From positions 1-56,192 of the forward strand of contig JAJDEN010000066.1 in the NCBI GenBank assembly GCA_029259775.1: DNA of 56,192 nt, given 5' to 3'. The translations under genes were made by a program, and so were the position numbers. Below the pieces are notes generated by a model. The model searched no databases. It worked only from the letters and a program-made list of their open reading frames with translations, and was not told the DNA's origin. Shown piece after piece: positions 17,681 to 25,169 of the stretch (its first letter is position 1; each line of letters opens with the position of its first letter). The DNA is from Planctomycetota bacterium. GTDB taxonomy: Bacteria; Planctomycetota; PLA2; JAEUHO01.

Positions 17681-19036
17681 ATGTCGATCACACGCATTGC
17701 CCGCGCCTCCTTGATGGCGCTCTTCCTTCTCGCTCTCTTCGGCCTGCTCTTGCCGGCCGCTTCGCCCTCCATGGGCGTCACGCATACGGCTGCCGTCGCC
17801 GAAGACGATGCGGATGACGACGAGCCCGGCGACTTCTTCGAGGGCGAGACGACCTTCAGCGCCAAGGAGGTCAACAAGGCCATCGGCAGGGGCATGTCCT
17901 GGCTGCGCAAGAAGCAGTCCCGCAGCGGTTCGTGGGGCGAAGTCGTAGCCAGCGCCATCTACGGCGGCGGCGATCCGAACAAGGCATACAAGCATCCCGC
18001 CGGACCGACAGCGCTCGCGCTCTACACGCTGCTCAAGTGCAAGGTGCCCACGCGGGATCCCCTCGTGAAGAAGGGCTTCGCCTACATCAAGAAGCACTGG
18101 CAGAAGCCGACCGGCTCCTACGAGACCAGTGTGCTGCTGCTCGCCGTCTGCGCCACCGCCGACAACATGAAGACGAGCCGCGCGAGCAAGGCCAAGGCGA
18201 AGAAGGCCAAGCCGAAGCTCTCCGGCGAGTTCCGCAAGTGGGCCGGGAAGCTCGTCGACCACCTGATCTCCAAGCGCGTGGACCGAGGCTGGCGCTATCA
18301 GGTCAACGACCCCGGCAGTACGCACGGCGGCGAGAACGATCTGTCCAGCATGCAGCTGGCCGCGCTCGCGCTCTTCTCGGCTCATCAGTTGGGGATCAAG
18401 GTCAAGCCAGCGATCTGGGAGGACATCCTCACGTACTCGATGGAGCAGCAGCAGGACGCGGGGACGGCGAAGGAGTATGTCGATCCTGCGACCAAGGAGA
18501 AGCGCACGTCCGCCGCGCGCGGATTCAGCTACATCAAGGGCGACAGCGCGCCGAAGCACGGCAACCCCTGCGGCAGCATGACCGCCTGTGGGCTCGCCAA
18601 CGTCATGATGGCGCGCTTCGTGCTGACCGACGGCGCGCGCCAGGCCAAGACCTGGGCGAAGCGGGCCGACGCCCAGAAGGTCCAGCAGAGTGTCTACGAC
18701 GGGCTGGCCTGGCTCGATCACAACTGGAGCCCATTCGACAACCCGCCCGGGCAGCCGATGAGCTACCACATCTACTACCTCTACTCGCTCGAGCGGGCGA
18801 TGGATCTCATCGGTGACAACCTCGTCGGCAAGCACGCCTGGTACAGCGAGATGGGCCAGGAGCTGATCAACCGCCAGAACGCCGACGGCCACTGGAAGAC
18901 CGACTCCACGCACGAGCCGAAGGACGTCCTTGATACGTGCTTCGCGCTGCTCTTCCTCAAGCGCGCGACCAAGGGCGCGATCCCCTTCCCGAGTGTTACC
19001 GGCGGCTCCGACGAGCCCCCTGCGGAGAATCGATAG
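17681..19036 (+). CDS. Exported squalene-cyclase/prenyltransferase-repeat protein
   Basis: A 451-residue exported protein with a signal peptide (about residues 1-37) and an acidic linker (EDDADDDEPGDFFEGE). The alpha/alpha-toroid follows: NKAIGRGMSWLRKKQSRSGSWG (about residue 65), GPTALALYTLLKCKV, TSVLLLAVCATAD, SSMQLAALALFSAHQLG, YDGLAWLDHNWSP, YHIYYLYSLERAMDLIG and LDTCFALLFLKRAT. A lysine-rich insert (ASKAKAKKAKPKL, about residue 170) breaks the toroid. It is closest in layout to the protein at 10115 (both end in a TCFALLFL-x-RAT-like motif). No catalytic DxDD is seen and the function is unknown. It has no ribosome site; an attenuator-like terminator or a leaderless promoter sits directly upstream. 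Confidence 0.78.
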   Translation: MSITRIARASLMALFLLALFGLLLPAASPSMGVTHTAAVAEDDADDDEPGDFFEGETTFSAKEVNKAIGRGMSWLRKKQSRSGSWGEVVASAIYGGGDPNKAYKHPAGPTALALYTLLKCKVPTRDPLVKKGFAYIKKHWQKPTGSYETSVLLLAVCATADNMKTSRASKAKAKKAKPKLSGEFRKWAGKLVDHLISKRVDRGWRYQVNDPGSTHGGENDLSSMQLAALALFSAHQLGIKVKPAIWEDILTYSMEQQQDAGTAKEYVDPATKEKRTSAARGFSYIKGDSAPKHGNPCGSMTACGLANVMMARFVLTDGARQAKTWAKRADAQKVQQSVYDGLAWLDHNWSPFDNPPGQPMSYHIYYLYSLERAMDLIGDNLVGKHAWYSEMGQELINRQNADGHWKTDSTHEPKDVLDTCFALLFLKRATKGAIPFPSVTGGSDEPPAENR

Positions 19037-19114
19037 GCGACGCCCAGCGACGCTCTCGCTGCGCCGACTCTCCTTCGGCGGCGCCCGTCGATCCTCTCGC
19101 TGCGCCGGGTCCCC

Positions 19115-19168
19115 GGCTGGATTGTGATCCTCAACGGGGAAGACCCCGCCTGCGGTCCCAATCCAGCC
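19115..19168. repeat. Nested inverted repeat in intergenic region
   Basis: GGCTGGATT (19115-19123) pairs with AATCCAGCC (19160-19168); inside it CGGGG-AAGA-CCCCG (19135-19148) forms a second hairpin. A 14-base direct repeat (CTCTCGCTGCGCCG at 19053 and 19094) lies upstream. No T-run follows, so it is not an obvious terminator. Confidence 0.6.
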
Positions 19169-19258
19169 GTGAACTCCGGCTCGCTTCGGTCTCCACGGGC
19201 TCGCGGTTGGTGGACGTGGAGGCGCGTAGGCCTTCCCCCGTTGGGCGCGAGGGGCGAG

Positions 19259-19264
19259 TAACAT
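19259..19264 (+). promoter_or_regulatory. Putative -10 box TAACAT, leaderless
   Basis: TAACAT ends seven bases before ATG 19272. It overlaps the alternative ATG 19263, which argues for 19272 as the true start of the M28 peptidase. Confidence 0.45.
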
Positions 19265-19271
19265 GGGCGCC

Positions 19272-21125
19272 ATGCTCAGGCGACTGGTCCTTCTGCTGCT
19301 GCCGCTGCTCGTCTTGGGCGGGCTGCTGCCGGCGGCAGCCGAGGACGAGGGCGGTCCGCCGGAGATCACGCGCGGCGAGCTGCGTGATCTCGTCAAGCGC
19401 TTCGCGAACGACAAGATGAAGGGCCGTGAGTCGGGTACGCCGGAGTGCGACCAAGCCGCCGACATCATCGCGGCCGAGTTCAAGCGCCTCGGCTTGACGC
19501 CGATGGGGACCGCAGACGGATCGTGGTTCCAGCCGTTCAAGAGTCCCAAGGGCACCAAGGTGATGCCCACGACGTCGCTCGCGGTCAAGGACGCCAAGGG
19601 CAAGGAGACCGCCTTCAAGCTGGCGAAGGACTTCACACCGATCGCCGTCTCTGCCAAGGGCACGCTGACGGATGCGAAGGTCGCCTTCGCCGGCTACGGC
19701 ATCTCGAGCTCGACGGGCGGCATCGACTACGACGACTACGAGGGTCTCGACGTGAAGGGCCGCGTCGTGATCGTCCTGCGCCGGGCGCCGCGCTGGCAGG
19801 ACAAACGCAAGAGCCCCTTCGCCAAGCAAAGCGTCATGATGGCTGTCGGCACGTTCAAGGCGAAGGCGGACACCGCTGCCGCGAAGGGCGCGGCCGCGCT
19901 CATCGTGATCAACGACCCCGCCTCGACGTCGCGCTCCGACGACGACCTCGAGCAGCCGGGCGGTAGTGTCACGGGCAAGCTGCCCGTGTACCACATGACG
20001 TGGAACGCGGCGAAGCGCCTGGGCTCGCGCATTGGTGTGCCGTTCACGCGCCGGCAACGCGGCATCGACGCCAAGTTCACGCCCCGGAGCGAGCTCGTGG
20101 AAGGCCCCACGATCTCGCTCTCCTCCGATCTTCTCCCCGATGAGCGCAAGATGAAGAACGTCCTCGGCCTGCTCGAGCCGGGCGGCTCCGTCACCACCGG
20201 CAGCGCCGACGCCGCCGCGGTGAAGGACACCGTCATCGTTGGCGCGCACTACGACCACGTCGGGTTGGGGCACTTCGGCTCGCTCGCCGGGGGCGGGGCC
20301 AACGGGAAGATCCACAACGGCGCCGATGACAACGCGTCGGGTACGACGTCCATGCTCGAGATCGCGGAGTATCTGACGTCGCGCAAGGCGGACCTCAAGC
20401 GCCGTGTTCTCTTCATTGCGTTCAGCGGCGAGGAACTGGGCCTGCTCGGCAGCAAGCACTATGTTCGTGAGCCGCGCGTACCGCTCGCCGACTGCCACGC
20501 CATGCTCAACCTCGACATGGTCGGGCGCATGGAGAAGAACCGCGTGTTCGTCGGTGGCACGGGGACGTCGCCGATCTGGCCCGAGATGATCGAGCGCTTG
20601 AACAAGACGGTCGGGAAGTTCGACCTGACGTCCTGGCCGGGCGGGAAGGCGCCCAGCGACCACGCGTCGTTCTACGAGGCCAACATGCCGGTGCTCTTCT
20701 TCTTCACGGGTCTGCACGGGGACTATCACCGTCCGTCCGACGACCCCAAGACGCTCAACTATGCGGGGCAGGAGCGCGTCGCGCGCCTCGCTGCCGAGGT
20801 GGCTTTCGAGCTGGCGACACGAGACGGTCGTCCCCAGTTCACGCGCTGCGACGCGGGCGGCTTCAGCGTCGGGCCGTACACAGGGCTTGCTGTGGAGCAG
20901 AAGGAGGGCGGCGTGTTCGTCGCCCATGTGAAGAAGAGCAGCCCCGGGAGCAAGGCGCGCTTCAAGGTCGGGGACAAGCTGCTGGACTGGGGCGGGTCGC
21001 CGGTGCCGAGCACGGGTCGCTACAACGATCTCGTCTCGAAGGCCAAGCCCAGCGACAAGGTGCAGGTCACGGTCGAGCGCGACGGCAAGAAGCGCAAGCT
21101 CAACCTGAAGCTGGGCAAGACGTAG
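19272..21125 (+). CDS. Exported M28-family metallopeptidase with PA insert and C-terminal PDZ
   Basis: A 617-residue secreted di-zinc aminopeptidase of the M28 family. A signal peptide (about residues 1-21) is followed by the N-terminal part of the peptidase fold, a protease-associated-like insert (about residues 105-260) and the catalytic core. The zinc ligands and catalytic acids are all visible: His in VGAHYDHVG, Asp in GADDNASG, the Glu pair in AFSGEELGLLG, Asp in LNLDMVGRM and His in GDYHRPSDDP. The last about 85 residues form a PDZ-like domain (GGVFVAHVKKSSPGSKARFKVGDKLL). Similar peptidase-PDZ fusions act on peptides outside the cytoplasm. A TAG stop follows, then an inverted pair of intergenic repeats. 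Substrate specificity cannot be read from the sequence. Confidence 0.9.
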   Translation: MLRRLVLLLLPLLVLGGLLPAAAEDEGGPPEITRGELRDLVKRFANDKMKGRESGTPECDQAADIIAAEFKRLGLTPMGTADGSWFQPFKSPKGTKVMPTTSLAVKDAKGKETAFKLAKDFTPIAVSAKGTLTDAKVAFAGYGISSSTGGIDYDDYEGLDVKGRVVIVLRRAPRWQDKRKSPFAKQSVMMAVGTFKAKADTAAAKGAAALIVINDPASTSRSDDDLEQPGGSVTGKLPVYHMTWNAAKRLGSRIGVPFTRRQRGIDAKFTPRSELVEGPTISLSSDLLPDERKMKNVLGLLEPGGSVTTGSADAAAVKDTVIVGAHYDHVGLGHFGSLAGGGANGKIHNGADDNASGTTSMLEIAEYLTSRKADLKRRVLFIAFSGEELGLLGSKHYVREPRVPLADCHAMLNLDMVGRMEKNRVFVGGTGTSPIWPEMIERLNKTVGKFDLTSWPGGKAPSDHASFYEANMPVLFFFTGLHGDYHRPSDDPKTLNYAGQERVARLAAEVAFELATRDGRPQFTRCDAGGFSVGPYTGLAVEQKEGGVFVAHVKKSSPGSKARFKVGDKLLDWGGSPVPSTGRYNDLVSKAKPSDKVQVTVERDGKKRKLNLKLGKT

Positions 21126-21158
21126 ATCTTGCTGAGCTCGCAGCCGGCGCCGGAATTG

Positions 21159-21187
21159 AACCACAGAGGCACAGAGAACACAGAGGG
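21159..21187. repeat. CACAGAGGCACAGAG intergenic repeat, left arm
   Basis: Begins AACCACAGAGGCACAGAG. Together with 21263-21290 it forms an inverted pair of about 28 bases with three mismatches, about 75 bases apart, between convergent genes. Confidence 0.85.
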
Positions 21188-21262
21188 CTCTCTGCGGGTT
21201 CGATGGTGCACGGGAGGTATCTCGCTTCGGCACGCCGGCGATCGTGCCTAGTCGCCCGTTGA

Positions 21263-21290
21263 CCTCCGTGACCTCTGTGCCTCTGTGGTT
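21263..21290. repeat. CACAGAGGCACAGAG intergenic repeat, right arm (inverted)
   Basis: Ends ACCTCTGTGCCTCTGTGGTT, the reverse complement of the left arm. The bases between the arms hold no gene. Confidence 0.85.
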
Positions 21291-21321
21291 GCTTCTTCCT
21301 CTTCTTCCGGTGGCGACCGAC

Positions 21322-22695
21322 CTACGGCTTGCGCACCGCGACGCCATGCCAGATGCCGACGGCCTCGCTCTGCGCGCCGAGGCCCCACGCGCCCGACATC
21401 GTGTGGTGCTTGGGGATCTCGGCTTCGCCCAGGTCCTTGCCCGCCACGATCACGCGCAGCGTCCGGCCGTCGACCCGGATCTCGAACGGGATCGGCGCGC
21501 CGCGGACAACTGCCGGGGACTTGGCGGCGAGCAGGCTGTACCAGGAGCCGCCGTTCTTCGACTGGTAGTCGAACACCGTGATCCCATAGTCGGAGGTAAA
21601 CGCGACGGAGACGAAGCCCGCCCCGCTGCGTGCGAGCAACAGGTTCATCTGCTTGCCCTTCGCGGGCAGGATCTCGACGGCGCCGGAGAGCACGTACGTC
21701 GTGGCGCCGACGGGCTGCGTCTTCCAGGCGAGCGCGTTCTTGGATGCGAAGGCGACCTGCGTCCAGCCGGCGCCTGCTGTCTCGAGCGAACGGAAGACCT
21801 CCTCCCACACGGGCTTCTGGCGCGTGAGCCAGGCGGTGTAGTCCTCGTCGAGACGTGCGTACGCAGTCTTGCCCAGCAGTTTCTTGAACTCCTTGCGCAC
21901 GCGCTCCGTGAAGTCCGACCCGCCACCCATGCCGCGCATCGCCTTCCAGAGGCTTTGCAGCTTGGCTCGATGCTTGCCTGACGCGAGGAACCGGAAGAAG
22001 AGCCGGCGCGCGCCGTAGCGTTGGAAGAACTCGAGCTCGGCGACATCGTCGCGCAGCAGCGCTCCCACGGCTGGGAGCTTGTCGGCCTTGTGCAGCGCGA
22101 GTACCCGACCGAAGCTCGTCGCGCTCATCGGGTCCGCGAGGACGTCGGTAATCAGCCCGAGCTCCGCCATGGCCTCGTACTTGAGGTACTGCGCTGACCC
22201 GTCGCAGAACCAGTCCGGGTGGCTGCGGTAGTTCGTTGCCTCGACGAAGCGCACGAGGTGCGCGGCTTCGTGGGCGACGAGATTGCGGGTCTGGTAAGGC
22301 AGTCCCTGTTCCGCGAGGAACGTGTCGTTCACCCAGGGCTGCAGGGCGACGTGCGCCGACTGCGACTCGTGGTGGGCGAACGCGAGGTTGCGCTTGAACG
22401 CACCTCCCGTGAGTTTCTTCTCTGCGGCCTCGTAGGAGGCCGTGTCGCGGTAGAGATGCAGCGAGAGCGGTGCCTTCGACGCGCGCCGGATCTTGTAGAA
22501 GGCGGCGGCCTTCGCCCACAGCGCCTCGACCGTCGCAAGCGCTTCGTCGGCCGCGCGGGCGGAGTCGAAGTGGCACACGACGCGGAAGTGCTTGCCCGTG
22601 CGCACGGTCGTCTTCCCTTGGCCCACCTCCTCGGCGACGGCCCCAGAACCGAGCAGAAGCACGAGCGTGGCGGCGCAGAAGGCCGTCCGCCGCAT
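21322..22695 (-). CDS. Exported HExxH metallopeptidase (DUF1570-like) with jelly-roll C-terminus
   Basis: A 457-residue protein with a signal peptide (about residues 1-21). The gluzincin-type zinc motif HEAAH (His142-His146) in LVAHEAAHLVRF is followed by DWFCDGSAQYLKYEAM, where a downstream acidic residue could be the third ligand. The region resembles the DUF1570/peptidase-MA-like group common in Planctomycetota. The last about 150 residues look like a concanavalin-type jelly-roll (GITVFDYQSKNGGSWYSLLA, IPFEIRVDGRTLRVIVAGK), often a glycan-binding or structural domain. The start lies two bases after the stop of the upstream nuclease gene, so the two are translationally coupled. Substrate unknown. 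Confidence 0.75.
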   Translation of the reverse strand: MRRTAFCAATLVLLLGSGAVAEEVGQGKTTVRTGKHFRVVCHFDSARAADEALATVEALWAKAAAFYKIRRASKAPLSLHLYRDTASYEAAEKKLTGGAFKRNLAFAHHESQSAHVALQPWVNDTFLAEQGLPYQTRNLVAHEAAHLVRFVEATNYRSHPDWFCDGSAQYLKYEAMAELGLITDVLADPMSATSFGRVLALHKADKLPAVGALLRDDVAELEFFQRYGARRLFFRFLASGKHRAKLQSLWKAMRGMGGGSDFTERVRKEFKKLLGKTAYARLDEDYTAWLTRQKPVWEEVFRSLETAGAGWTQVAFASKNALAWKTQPVGATTYVLSGAVEILPAKGKQMNLLLARSGAGFVSVAFTSDYGITVFDYQSKNGGSWYSLLAAKSPAVVRGAPIPFEIRVDGRTLRVIVAGKDLGEAEIPKHHTMSGAWGLGAQSEAVGIWHGVAVRKP

Positions 22696-22697
22696 GG

Positions 22698-23336
22698 CTA
22701 CTTGCCGCTCTTCGCTGTGTCGCCGCCTACGCGCGGATAGGAACCGTTCGCCTTCATCCACGCGCTGACCTCGCGCATGCGCTTGCGGTAGCGCCACGGT
22801 GCCTCGAAGGGGACCGGGCCGGCGGCCGCCGCAGCGGCGAGGCAGGCGGCGTGCTCTTCCGGCATGCCGTTGTCCCCGAACTTGGGGTTGGGCCCCTCGG
22901 CCAGACGCGCGCGGATCACGAGCACCGAGTAGTTCTTCCCGTCCAGGAGCACATGGGCCAGGGTCCGGCCGTAGCGGTCCTTCTCGCCACTGCGGAGCAG
23001 CTCGACCTTGTCGGAGGCGGCGACGGCGCCGCGCAGGAACCCCGCGGCCTGGTAGCCGAAGGGCTGGGCGTAGGGGAGGTCGTGCTCGAAGTGCTGCACC
23101 TCGGGCGTGTCGATGCCCAGGATGCGGACGGTCTCGACGCCCTTCGACCAGCGGATGTCGATCGTGTCGCCGTCGTCGAAGCGGATGAGCTTCTTGGGTA
23201 TGGCGACGCGACTCTTCTTGCCGGCCTTGGATCCATCGGCTTGGGCCACGTCAGCCGGCAGCAGGGCGAGCGCCGCGGCACCTCCCGCGCAGATGCAGAG
23301 GAAGATCGCGCCGAAGCGGACTCGGGATGAGGACAT
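22698..23336 (-). CDS. Exported thermonuclease-family (SNase) protein
   Basis: A 212-residue secreted protein with a signal peptide (about residues 1-33) and a staphylococcal nuclease-like OB fold. The active-site strands are present: DDGDTIDIRW (calcium-binding Asp), ETVRILGIDTPEVQH (catalytic Arg and Glu) and KDRYGRTLAHVLL (second catalytic Arg). A C-terminal extension carries WRYRKRMREVSAWMKANGSYP. It probably degrades extracellular DNA or RNA. The start at 23336 is chosen for an AGGAG four to five bases upstream and a cleaner signal peptide than the GTG at 23354. It is part of a three-gene run (msrB, nuclease, HExxH peptidase). Confidence 0.88.
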   Translation of the reverse strand: MSSSRVRFGAIFLCICAGGAAALALLPADVAQADGSKAGKKSRVAIPKKLIRFDDGDTIDIRWSKGVETVRILGIDTPEVQHFEHDLPYAQPFGYQAAGFLRGAVAASDKVELLRSGEKDRYGRTLAHVLLDGKNYSVLVIRARLAEGPNPKFGDNGMPEEHAACLAAAAAAGPVPFEAPWRYRKRMREVSAWMKANGSYPRVGGDTAKSGK

Positions 23337-23360
23337 GGGGCTCCTGGGTGGCACGAGTGC

Positions 23361-23951
23361 CTATCTGGCGGTCTTGTCGTCAGTCGTTTCGTTGTCCGCC
23401 TTGTCAAGGTCGATGGACACCGAGTTGATGCAGTAGCGCAGGCCAGTAGGTGCCGGACCGTCCGTGAAGACGTGGCCCAGGTGGCCTCCGCAGCGCGTGC
23501 ACGTGATCTCGACCCGTTCCATGCCCAGCGTCGCGTCGCGCGTCTCCGTCAGACGAGCGCCTTCCAGCGGCTTGAAGAAGCTGGGCCATCCACAGCCCGA
23601 GTCGAACTTCGTATCCGACTCGAACAGCTCGAGGCCGCAGCCGGCGCACTTGTAGGTGCCCTTGTCCTTGGTGTCCCAGTACTTGCCGGTGAAGGCGCGC
23701 TCGGTGCCCTTCTTCCGCAGGATCTCGAACTGCTCCGGCGTGAGGTCGCGCTTCCACTCTGCTTCGCTGCGCTCGATCTTGGTCAAGGTGGGCCTACTTT
23801 CGTGGGACGGCATCGCGTTGGCGTAGTGCGTCCCGTGCCCGCCCGCGGGCTCGGCGGCGGGCTGGACCCGCCCGTCCCGACCTGCGGCGATCGCGACCAC
23901 GAGGATCGCGCCGAGGACGAGCGGGACGGCCCAGAGGGCGATGGACTTCAT
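23361..23951 (-). CDS. msrB: Peptide-methionine (R)-S-oxide reductase MsrB, membrane-anchored
   Basis: A 196-residue protein with an N-terminal helix (about residues 5-23) followed by an MsrB domain. It reduces methionine-R-sulfoxide in proteins. Zinc-binding CxxC pairs are CAGC (about residues 102-105) and CTRC (about 151-154); the catalytic nucleophile is the Cys in RYCINSVSI (about 173). The segment SGCGWPSFF supplies the conserved substrate-site residues and an additional cysteine. The nucleophile is a normal Cys codon, which matters because nearby genes appear to use selenocysteine. The membrane anchor places it outside the cytoplasm, in line with its exported neighbours. Confidence 0.94.
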   Translation of the reverse strand: MKSIALWAVPLVLGAILVVAIAAGRDGRVQPAAEPAGGHGTHYANAMPSHESRPTLTKIERSEAEWKRDLTPEQFEILRKKGTERAFTGKYWDTKDKGTYKCAGCGLELFESDTKFDSGCGWPSFFKPLEGARLTETRDATLGMERVEITCTRCGGHLGHVFTDGPAPTGLRYCINSVSIDLDKADNETTDDKTAR

Positions 23952-23975
23952 ACGGGCTCCTTCGCAGGGACGGAG

Positions 23976-23981
23976 ATTCTA
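23976..23981 (-). promoter_or_regulatory. Putative -10 box TAGAAT
   Basis: TAGAAT lies 24 bases upstream of the msrB start, with AAGGAG between them. Confidence 0.45.
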
Positions 23982-24025
23982 CTCTCGCCTCGACGGGCGC
24001 GGGGCGGCTCCGGTTTCAGACGACG

Positions 24026-25003
24026 TCAGGAGGCGTCGACATCCAGCGTGGGCCGCAGGGCAGCGATCAACTCGGCCAGCGTCGCCGGCGGCGGACCGGG
24101 CGTGCAGCGCAGGAACCACTCGATCCGCCCATAGCGATGGAGCAGGCACCACGCCGCCATGCGGTCCAGTACGAGCGGATCCAGGGCGGCCACGTCGTAG
24201 CCGTAGCCCTCCAGCAGCGCACGCTGCTCGCGCGGCCGGCGCTGGCACAGGAAGACGAGGGGGGCGGCGAACTCGTAGAGCCGGTCCCCGACCATGGCGT
24301 CGCCGAAGTCGATCAGCCCCGTCACGCGCCAGCGCCCGTCCTGCTTCTCCAGGAAGATGTGGTCGTCGGTCACGTCGGCATGCAGGAAGACGGCCCGGTC
24401 CGACGGATCGATCATCGCGGGCAGCTCCGCGACCCAGGCTTGGAGCTGCCCCTTCCATCCGGGAGGGAGCTCCCGCTCGCCCTGCCTCGCGACGCATAGC
24501 GTGCGGGCCTCGGCGGTCCACGCGTCCCAGTCTCCGTGGATGGGTCCGGAGCTGCTGATGTCGACCTCGTGCAGGCGGGCGAGCAGGCCCCCGACCTGGC
24601 GCGCAACGTCGACGCGCTCCCGTTCTGGCAGATGTGGCCAGACGTTGCCGATTGCGACGCCCGATAGATGCGACAGCACCATGTAGGGCCAGGACTCCAC
24701 CTCACCTTCGTGGAGCAGCTGGGGCGCGGCGACACCCGCGACCCCGCGAACCGCGGCGAGGCCGGTGCGTTCCCGTGTGTAGTCCTCGAGCCACAGCGGC
24801 GCAAACAGCTTGATCCACGGCCCGTCGTGCGCGCGGAACACGATGTTGGTACCGGTCCGCTCGGCGTAGAGGCCGTCGCTCTCCAGGCCGTGGCGGCGCG
24901 CGATTTCCTCCATCGCGGGGAGCCAGGGGGTGGGGTCGCCGCGCAGCTTGCGATAGGCCTCGACGTCCGGAACGGGCGGCAGGAGGGGGGCGTGCGCGGC
25001 CAT
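24026..25003 (-). CDS. Aminoglycoside/choline-type phosphotransferase family protein
   Basis: A 325-residue kinase-like protein of the APH/ChoK superfamily. The catalytic loop reads HADVTDDHIFL (about residues 208-218): the usual H-x-D-x4-N motif has His in place of the metal-binding Asn, as in some subgroups of the family. The downstream LIDFGDAMVGDRLYEFA (about 230-246) supplies the DFG-like Asp. An N-terminal lobe with TNIVFRAHDGPWIKLF provides the ATP-site lysine. The substrate could be a small alcohol, a sugar or an aminoglycoside; resistance should not be assumed. The start is supported by TAGCAT five bases upstream. The gene stands alone between msrB and the repeat-protein gene. Confidence 0.75.
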   Translation of the reverse strand: MAAHAPLLPPVPDVEAYRKLRGDPTPWLPAMEEIARRHGLESDGLYAERTGTNIVFRAHDGPWIKLFAPLWLEDYTRERTGLAAVRGVAGVAAPQLLHEGEVESWPYMVLSHLSGVAIGNVWPHLPERERVDVARQVGGLLARLHEVDISSSGPIHGDWDAWTAEARTLCVARQGERELPPGWKGQLQAWVAELPAMIDPSDRAVFLHADVTDDHIFLEKQDGRWRVTGLIDFGDAMVGDRLYEFAAPLVFLCQRRPREQRALLEGYGYDVAALDPLVLDRMAAWCLLHRYGRIEWFLRCTPGPPPATLAELIAALRPTLDVDAS

Positions 25004-25008
25004 GCCGG

Positions 25009-25014
25009 ATGCTA
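25009..25014 (-). promoter_or_regulatory. Putative -10 box TAGCAT, leaderless
   Basis: TAGCAT ends five bases before the ATG of the phosphotransferase gene, with no ribosome site. Confidence 0.45.
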
Positions 25015-25169
25015 CTCGTTTTGCAATCTCATGACACCCGAGCGCCTGCGAGCGGCTACGCTCGCAGGGTAGATGGATGCGGGTGTCCCGGATCGGACGG
25101 GGGCGGTGCGGAAGCCGCGAATACGCCTACACTCCATGTCGTCCAACGATTGTGCAACGGGAGGGTGCG

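Noticed and set aside
17612..19663. 683-codon antisense frame opposite the 17681 gene
   Set aside because: It overlaps a well-supported gene and the terminator, and has shadow-type composition.
23361..23951. MsrB as a selenoprotein
   Set aside because: Its catalytic residue is encoded by a normal Cys codon and the frame has no internal TGA.
24026..25003. Antibiotic-resistance call for the APH-like protein
   Set aside because: The superfamily covers many small-molecule kinases, and nothing in the sequence or context points to aminoglycosides.
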